Below, piece after piece: positions 10,301 to 19,300 of a stretch of DNA of 20,636 nucleotides; position 1 is the stretch's first letter; the number at the start of each line of letters is the position of its first letter. The translations under genes were made by a program, and so were the position numbers. The notes under the pieces are model-generated. The model was given only the letters and a program-made list of their open reading frames with translations. It had not been told where the DNA came from and did no database searches. Source of the stretch: Coptodactyla brooksi (Eukaryota; Arthropoda; Insecta; Coleoptera; Scarabaeidae); contig JAWQRM010000658.1 in assembly GCA_033557675.1 (NCBI GenBank), positions 1 to 20,636 of the forward strand, written 5' to 3'.

Positions 10301-13300
10301 CCTGCGAGAAATAGCGGGAGACCCCGAAGATTAAAACGTAACAATTCTTCGACAACTCACTTCGGTACGGTCGCCGTCGCCTCCAACGACATAATCCTCT
10401 TGGGGGTGGTCAGCGTCGCCCCGGCCTTCTTCGGGTGCAGGTACAGGCCGTACGAGTACTTGCTCTTCTGGCTCTGGAAGTGCATGTCGACCGTGTGGTC
10501 CAAATCCCAATCGCGGAACTTCGTCTCCGACTTCAGACCGAACTCGTGTGACAGTCCCAACTTCCTGAGGTCCACGTTCATCTCGAACAGGTTCTTCGTG
10601 CCCTCGGCCGAGCTCGAGCTCGTCTTCGAGTCCACCTCGAAGTTGGCGCAGTCCTTCTTCTGTTCGCAGTACGAGAGGAGAGCCCGCCCGTGCTTGTCCG
10701 TCACCTTGATCTCGGAGTCGAGCGCCTTGTCGCCGATGGAACCTTGCAGGGAGAACTGCAAGAGATAACCACCGCTCAGAATCCCGACGGAAGTAAGAGC
10801 CGCTACGACATACCTCCACGCCTTCCTCCTTGTGCTTCTCCATCACCAGGTTGTGCTTCATGTACTTGAAGTTTCCGGATTTCTTCTCGTTCTTGATCGT
10901 GAACGTGCCCGAACCCTCGACGATGAACTTCCCGTCCTCCTCTCGGGTCTTGTAGACGGCGCTCCCGGAGATGATGTTCTCGCGGGCGTTCCTCGCGCTG
11001 ATGATGAGCTTGTTGGCGCCCTTCGTCTCCTTCGTGCTGGCCGTCACCACGATCTTGTCCAGTTTCAGTTGCGGAGAGTCCAAACTCAGCTTCAGGTCGA
11101 AGTCCTCGACGGTCTCCGCGTGGACGTCGACGGAGCCGACGAACACCAACGGGACCCTGTGCAGCCTGATCTCGGTCTGGGCGGAGAGCGATCGGACTCC
11201 GACGGTGTTGAACTTGCCGAACACCTTGTCGACTGTACCGTCGAGGTTTTCGATCTCGACCGAGAAGTGGGGGTTGTGCTCGGAGAAGCCGACGCTGCCC
11301 CAGACGTTGCCCTTCTGCCCGTTCAAGTCGATGCTGAAGCTGTCGGAGATCGTCTTGGCCTCCGGCTCGTACTTTATCTTCCCGTTCACGTCCAGGGTTT
11401 TCAGGTTCTCGTTGCTCGTCTGGACCTTGCAGTCCACGTGCACGTTGTTCTCGGATGGAATGTCGAACGTGATGTCGAACTTGGCGTACTTCGCTGCCCC
11501 ACACTTCACGTCGCCTTTGTAGTTGTACTTTTTGCCAAAGGCCTCGTCGTAACTCAGATCGATGTTGAGTGGGTCTTTATCTTTCAAGTGTAGCATCGAC
11601 TTCACGGTCCCCTTCGTGCGGCCGAGTTTCCAGTCTTGGATAGACTCAAAATCGACCGTAGGTTTCGGGTCGGTCTAGAAAATTGTAAAACAATGATTTG
11701 TATCAATAGCTTCAAAAAGAAATTATGTAACACTGCAAAATCTTTGTTAAATTGAAAAAGAATAATGAGGGACAAAAGTAGATATTCCTTAGATGTAAAA
11801 TTTATTACAAATTTCCTTTAAAATTGTAAAATAATGACTGTCATCGATAGCTTCAAAAGGAAATGATATAAAACTGTAAAATCTTTGTTAAATTGCAATA
11901 GAATAATGAGGGATAAAAGTTGATGTAAACTTTATTACAAACTTCCTTTAAAATTGTAAAATAATTACTTTTATCGATACTTTCAAAAAAAAAATTATTT
12001 AAAACTGTAAAATCCTTGTTAAATTGAAAAATAATAATGAGGAATAAAAATTGATATTCTTTAGATATAAAATTTATTACAAACTTCCTTTAAAATTGTA
12101 AAATAATGATTTTTAGGAATAGTTTCAAAAATAAATTATGTAAAACTGTAAAACCCTTGTTAAGTTGAAAAATAATAACGAGGGATAAAAGTGGATATTA
12201 TTAAGATGTAAAATTGATTATAAACTTCCTTTAAAACGGTAAAATAATGACTTATATGGTTTCAAAAAGGGTCGATGTAAAATTGCAAACGGAGGCTGAA
12301 ATTTTAGTTAGCCTCATAAACCTAAAATGTAAAAGTGATTGCCAAATTCCAGTAAAATTGTACAATAATTCTATAATTTTAAAAAGTTAAACGTCAAAGG
12401 TTTCTTTGATTATACGAATCAGGAATGAGAAGAAATGTTTAAATTATTAAGTTCCATATTGTTTACGCAAAATTGCAAAATATTTCCAAATCTGCTTACC
12501 CCGTCGTCGTCAATAAACAGCGAAAACTTATCCAAAAGTTCAAATTGACCCTCCTTTGTTGGTAGAAGCATCGACCCGCCGGACTTCAATTTGAAAACCC
12601 TGAACTGCTTCAGAGGCGTGTGCATTTCGACGGTAATCTCGCCGACGGTCGCCTTGGACGGGTCGTGCGGGTCGTCGTACTTGCCGCTCATATCGAAAGT
12701 AGTCGATTTGCCGTGTTCGAAGTTGAGCCCAAACTCCCCGTTGCCCTTTTCCTCCGTAAGGGACACCTTCCCCTTGAACGGTTCGCTTACCGCGGTCCCG
12801 TGAACGTTCGAACTCCACACCATGCTGTTTTTATTCCCCTTCCTGTTACCCTGCAAGTGCAGGTCAAGGTTCAAATCTTTCCCGCTGCCGTTCTCAAGGA
12901 GCACAGTATAGAGGAGGTCGTACATCCCGTGTTCGAAGTCGACATTCTTCCCCTCCATCTTCACGGTAATCTTGCGTCCCGGCGAATTCTTGTTATCACG
13001 GTGCTCCAAAGTACCGAACATGTTGCCGCTCGCCACCCCCTTTGTCATCTTCCGCTCCCTGTGGCCTACTCCGCTGATGTACATGTTGTTTGAGAGCGTC
13101 AAGTCGAACTGTCCGTCGTACGTCCCGACCATTATGTCCCCGGATTTACTGCCTTTGAAGTTAAACGCGGTAACCTTCCCCAAAATGTCCACCACGTTCC
13201 TAAATCGGACAAGTTAAACGTTACAGATCAAGGTAAACTTACTCATTTTGTTCTGTATTCTCACTTTGAATCGACAGAGTCCGATTTGAACACGCTGCTC

Positions 13301-16300
13301 GTCGAGAACTTGTACTTCCTCGTGTCGTCCTTGCCGAGGTCCGTGCGCAGCGTCACGTTCAGGTTGAACGTCGGCAGGTTCACGTTGAAGGTGCTCTCGA
13401 CCTTCATCTTGCGCAGCTTCGGGATGTCGACGGTCAAGTCGCTCGTGCCGCTGTATTTCGCCGCCTTCAGCTGACCCTGCACGTTCACCGCTTCCGTGTT
13501 CACCTTCAGGCTGCCATTCGCGTTGCCCCCCTTGCTGTGCTTTATGAAAGCGTCCACCGCCGCCTTACCGCTTTCCATAATTTTCAATGAACCGTCCGTC
13601 TCGTGCGGGTTGTGTTTCAGGGTGCTCAAAATCCTGAAGGAAAAACTTAATGGTTAGCAGGCCTTTTATAAGTAATCATACTCAAAAGACTACATTTCCA
13701 TTTCGAATTAAATTATTAATTTTACAAACTTCTCTACGAAAAGAGATCAATTCTTTTTGTTTCATTGTAAAACCTAGAAAGAATCTTGTTCAAACGACAA
13801 TTCTTTTTTTTAATAAACGTTAAATAACACCGAATATATAGAGTGGGGATGCAGGGTGTGGCTTAAGAGGTGGAGGCTACTCTATAGGCGCCTCCCACTC
13901 CTGATATATGATTTATAAAATCATACTAGTTAAATTTTAATTTTATATTAGATAAGCGATGAATTCTTTTTATTTCATTGTAAAACATGTAGAGAATATT
14001 GTCCAAGCCTGTCGCAAAGAGAATTTTATTATATGTTCTATCATATTTCGTAGGAATATGTTGATTTTCTTTAATAAACATGAGCATACATAGAATGGGG
14101 GGCGTTGGGCGTGGCTTAATGAGTGGGGGGGCATTCATAAGGCAGAGAGGATGGCTTCGGGGGTGGAGACTACTTTATAGGCTCCTCTCACACTTGATAT
14201 ATGATTAATAAAGCAATACTAGAGAAATTTTAATTTTAGGAAACATAACGATAAAATTAATGATGCAATTCTCTTTAAGAAGAATTTTTTTCAAAAGCAT
14301 AACAGTAAGAAATTTAATAGTATATCTTCTGTTTTGTTTAGTAGGAATATGTAAATTTTCTTTAATAAATGTTCAATAATACCGCATCGGTCTTAAACAA
14401 ATAGTGGGAAGTGTTGGGTGTGGCTTAAGGAGTGGGCGACCAATCAGAGAGCAGGGGGATACTCAAGGGGTGGAGACCATTTTATAGGCTCCTCTCACAC
14501 ATGATACATAATTTAAACAGCGTTACTAGTGAAATTTTGATTTTAGAAAGCAGAATGATAAAATTAATGATGCAATTCTTTTTATTTCATTGTAAAAGAA
14601 TTTTGTTCAAATGCATAACCGTAAGAAATTTAGTATATCTTCTGTCTTGTTTAGTAAGAATATGTAAATTTTCTTTATTAAATGTTTAATAATACCGAAT
14701 TGGTCTTAGACAAGTAGTGGGAAGCGTTGGGCGTGGCTTAAGGAGTGGGCGACCAATCAGAGAGCCGGGGGATACTTAAGGGGCGGAGACTAGTGTATAG
14801 GCTCCTATCACATCTGAAATATGATTAATAAAGCAGTACTAGTAAAATTTTAATTTTAGAAAGCATAGTGATAAAATTAATGATGTAATTCTTTTTCTTT
14901 CATTGTAAAACCCATAAAGAACTTTGTTCAAATGCATCATGGTAAAAAATATAGAACGTTTTCTGTCTTGTTTAGTAGAAATATGTAAATTTTCTTTAAT
15001 AAATGTTCAATAATACCGAATTGGTTTTAGACAAGTAATGGGAAGCCTTGGGCGTGGCTTAAGGAGTGGGTAACCAATCAGAGAGCAGGGGGATACTTAA
15101 GGTGTGGAGACCACTTTATAGGCTCCTCTCACACCCGATACATGATTAAAATACCGTTACCAGTGACATTTTAATTTTAGAAAGCATAACGATAAAACTG
15201 ACGATGCAATTATTTTTATTTCATTACAAAACTCGTAAAGAATTTTGTTCAAATGCGGTATGGTAAGAAATTTAGTATATCTTATGATTTGTTTAGTAAG
15301 AATATTTCAATTTTTTTTAACAATTGTTGAATAATACCAAATTGGTCCTAGACAAGTAGCAGGGAGCGTTGGGCGTGGCTTAAGCAGTTGGTGACCAACC
15401 AGAGGGCAGGGGGAGTGGCTTAAGTGGGGGAGGTCATTTCTATATGCTCCTCCCCCTCCTGATATACGATTAATAGAGCGTTAATTAGGAGACTTACTTC
15501 AGGTCGGCATTGTGTTTATCGAAGCCGGCAATTTTCAAATTTAGGTCTGTGGAGAAATCTATTTTGTTGGTTTCGAACAGGTGCATGACGTCGCCGTTCA
15601 GCCTGATGGACTTTCCGTTAATTTCCAGCGTGTTCTTCAGTTTCGACTTTGATTTGTCGACGGCCCGTTCCATGTCGAGCTCGATCTTGGTGGTCGGACC
15701 CTGGAACTCGAACTCTATGTCGTAGTCGCCGACGTTTCTCGTGTTGACCTTCGCGTCCAGCTCGATGTTGATCTTCGACTTTTCGTGCGCGACCTCGATG
15801 TCCATCTTGACGGACTTTGTGCCGATGTCCAGGTCGAACTTGTTGTCGATGCCGAGCTTCGGGTAGGACAAGCGGTTTTTGGTGGAGAACGGGACGATTA
15901 CGTCCTTGGAGGCACGCTTGAACATGTTTTGCAGTTTGAAAATGTTGTCCTTCTTGCTGAGGTCCCCGTGTTGGAACTGCAAGCTGCTGTCGAACACGTT
16001 TTCAGGTGTTTTAAGGTCGTATTTGATGTGGAAATCTCCGTCGCGATAGAAGGTGGTCTTGATCATCGTGTCCAGACTCAGCTGCCGATCTTTGTACTGG
16101 ACCTTGCCGTTGATGGTGCCTGTTTTTTCGCCGTCCGATAGTGCCAGGTCGACGGCCAACGACGAGGACGTCGTGGCCAGGTTGCCCGTGACCTTGATGG
16201 GTCTCAACGCGCCGATCAGCTGCACGTTGTCCAGATTGTATTTGGCCATTTCGCCCGCCACCTCCCGGATGATCTGCCCCTCGATTCTGATGGGCGACTT

Positions 16301-19300
16301 CTGGATGCTCCCCGTGCCCGCCTTGTACTCCATTATCGGCTTGTAGACGCTCTTGGACGGCGACTCCGACACGAAAGAGCCGACCTTCGCGTAGTACTCT
16401 ATCTCGTCGATGGCGGCCCTCCCGTAAACGGAGTATTCCTTTTCCGAGATGACCGCTCGGAACTCCGCGGACGCCTTCTTCTTTTCCGAGGTGAAAGTCG
16501 TCAGGAAGTAGATTTCCGGTCGGGCGAATATTTCCGTCTTCAACGTCGATTTAGGCTTGTTTTGGGCGCTCACCACTTGGGTCTCCACCTCCACCCCCGA
16601 TTTCGCAGGGCCGCTAATGGAATCTTTAAGACGAAAACTCTACGTCAGTCAGTCGTACCTTTTGGTTTTGTAACGTACCGTGAATTGTGCCCTTGACCCT
16701 GACGTACCCCAGGTCGGTGTTTTCGACGGTGACGGAGAACTTGGAGTTCCCGTTGAGCGGGTACGGCAGCGCGACGTGGTTGCCCTCGACGTTGGGCTGG
16801 TTGACGTGCGCGCACAACACGACCCCGACGTACGGGTTCAGCTGGTCGAGGCAGACGGTCACGTCCTTGGCCTGCGTCTGCTTCAGCCCGACCTGCGTCT
16901 GCTGCCCGTTGGGCTCGACGCTCTCGAAGACGATCTCGTGCGTGGCCGTGAGGATCTCCTGCTTCCGGACCGGGAGGGAGTACTTCAGGTCCAGGTCGTG
17001 GCGCGACAATTTCAGGTCGAGGGAGCCGCCCGTCGCCGTAAACAGGTTTCCCGTGACCCTGAGGCCGCGCTGCACGACGGGCGTCGCGACGGTGATTTTC
17101 CCGGTTACCTGCACGTTCGCGCTCGGTATCAGGGACAGTTTGTATTCGCCGTCATTATCGGAGATGAAGCCTCTAACGTCCAGCTTGCCGGACGCCTTCA
17201 AGTTCATGCTCGAGATGCCCTCTACGGATAGTTTGAGAGGGAAACCGATCGATGTCGGGTACGCGAAGTCCGCGTCCAAAAACATTAAATTCCCGTGCGG
17301 ATTTTCCTACAAATTACAATAACAAGTATTTGTACGAACCTTTTTAATTTTCTTAATTCTCAACTTACGTCGAAATTCTTGAGTTTATGCAATTGCCCGT
17401 CGATTTTATCGAAGATTTTGTCTATCAATTGTTCCGGAGTGTACTTCGTGATGTCTTCGTTCAGGCTCAAGAACAGGACTTCGGAACGGAACATTTTAAC
17501 GCTCAAATCCAAGTCCAGGTTTTTGTTTAGTGCGTTATCTTTGTCAGTGATGGTTTTGCCGAAATTCTCAATTTGCGCTTTCGTGGCCTCCCGCTTAACT
17601 AGAAGAGAATCGAATTACGACAAAATATTTAATTTTAAGTTTAGGGACAATTTTGTAATTCTTTAAAAGAAGCATTACAGAAAATTGTGGTATAAAAAGA
17701 TTTTTAATATCCTTCACACATTTCTAGATAAAAATTCTTTAATCCAGGTTCTTGAAATTTATATACATTTCTATTTAAAAATTCACAAAAAATTTAATTT
17801 GAAGTTTAGGGGTGGATAATTATGTAATTCTGTAAAAGAAGCATTACAGAAAATCGTGATATTAAAATATTTTTAATATCTTTCACACATTTCTAGATAA
17901 AAAGTTTTCAATCCAGGATCTTGAAATTTATACACATTTCTATTTAAAATTCGACAAAAAAATTAATTTTATGTTTAGAGGTGGACAATTTTGTAGTTGT
18001 TTAAAAAAAGCATTACTGAAAATCATAGTATAAAAAGATTTTTAATATCTCTCACACATTTCTAGATAAAAAGCTTTCAATCCAAGTTTTTGAAATCTAT
18101 ACACATTTCTATTTAAAAATCGACAAAAAATTGAATTTTAAGTTTAGGAATGGACGATTTTGTAATTCTTTAAAAGAAGCATTACAGAAAATCGTGGTAT
18201 AGAAAGATTTTTAATACCATTCACACTTTCCTAGATAAAATGTTTTCTCTACTTGCACCACTTACCGATATTTTTCTTTGAGCGTTGATCAATTCTGTCG
18301 CCGATCTTTTTCAAATTGTCCAAGAAGTCCTTGGGGCTTTCTTTCATCAGCACTCCAAACGGCCCGAAGTAGTGCTCGACCAACTTGTCCAGATTCTCCT
18401 GTCGCGTGTCGATTTCCAAAAAGTTGAACGTGTGGCCGAACAGTTGGGTCGTCAGGTTCAAGCTGGTCGATCTCGGTAGGAAGGATTTGGACGAGTAGAT
18501 GACGTCGCTCTCGAGGGAGCCGCCCAAGCCGACGGTGTCCCACCGGTGCGACCATTCGGCGTTCCTCGAGTACTTCATCATATCGACCGGGAACTTCTTC
18601 ACCGTCCTGATGTTCCCGAGCTGCGTCTTGGCCAGGAGCTTGTCGGGATTCGTGGACGTCCTCAGCGTTTGCAAGTGCGAGACGATGTACCCGCCCACCT
18701 GGTACGATTCCTCTTTGTCCAGCAGGTTCTTGACGCTCGTCGCCACCTTTCCATTGGGGCAGTCGGCGACAGCCAAGTAAGCCTTGATTCGCAACTCAGC
18801 GTCTTGCTGCACATCATTCAGAATATCCAGGGCACTGTCGCGCAGGTTATCGCTGCAGGAGTTGGCTTTGTACGCGTCTAACGCGGCCGACCGGATCCTG
18901 TTCACCCCCTGCTTGTCCTCAGCCAAGTCCATCAACTTTCCTTCGACGGCCGCGTTCGTACGGTCCGCGTTCAAGACGGCCTTCAAAGCGGAAAGGACTT
19001 GTTCCTCATTTTGTTTCGTCGGCTTGGTTAATTTGCCCGCGAGCTTATCCAAGAAGGCGTTTACTTCTGGCAAGTTCTCACACGCGTGCTGTCCGCAATA
19101 TTTTCCGACTACAGCCCCTAGGGCTATTGTTGCTTCGCGCGAAAGATCAGGTTTGTTCAGCAAATCCTTGAAAAACATAGGAAATTAATGCATTAGAATT
19201 TTAGGATTTAAATCCTTATTACGCCCTGATTTGATTAAGTTTTAGAGTTTAAATCCCTTTTAGATCTTGATTTGATTGATTCATTTCTACAAGAAATGAA

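Noticed and set aside
10832..11593. 253-codon plus-strand frame opposite exon 9, and similar ones at 2639-3331, 12620-13093, 16680-17231 and 7944-8435
   Set aside because: All lie exactly opposite apolpp exons and show the same composition effect. None extends past the exons with domain content.
13243..13633. Exon 7 ending at the GTAAGT donor near 13242
   Set aside because: Adds an in-frame TGA and leaves a 43-nt intron; the GTGAGA donor 22 nt earlier restores the phase with exon 8.
13926..14689. Open frames of 70 and 85 codons in the 315-bp array
   Set aside because: They are products of satellite sequence; the frames are not maintained between units.
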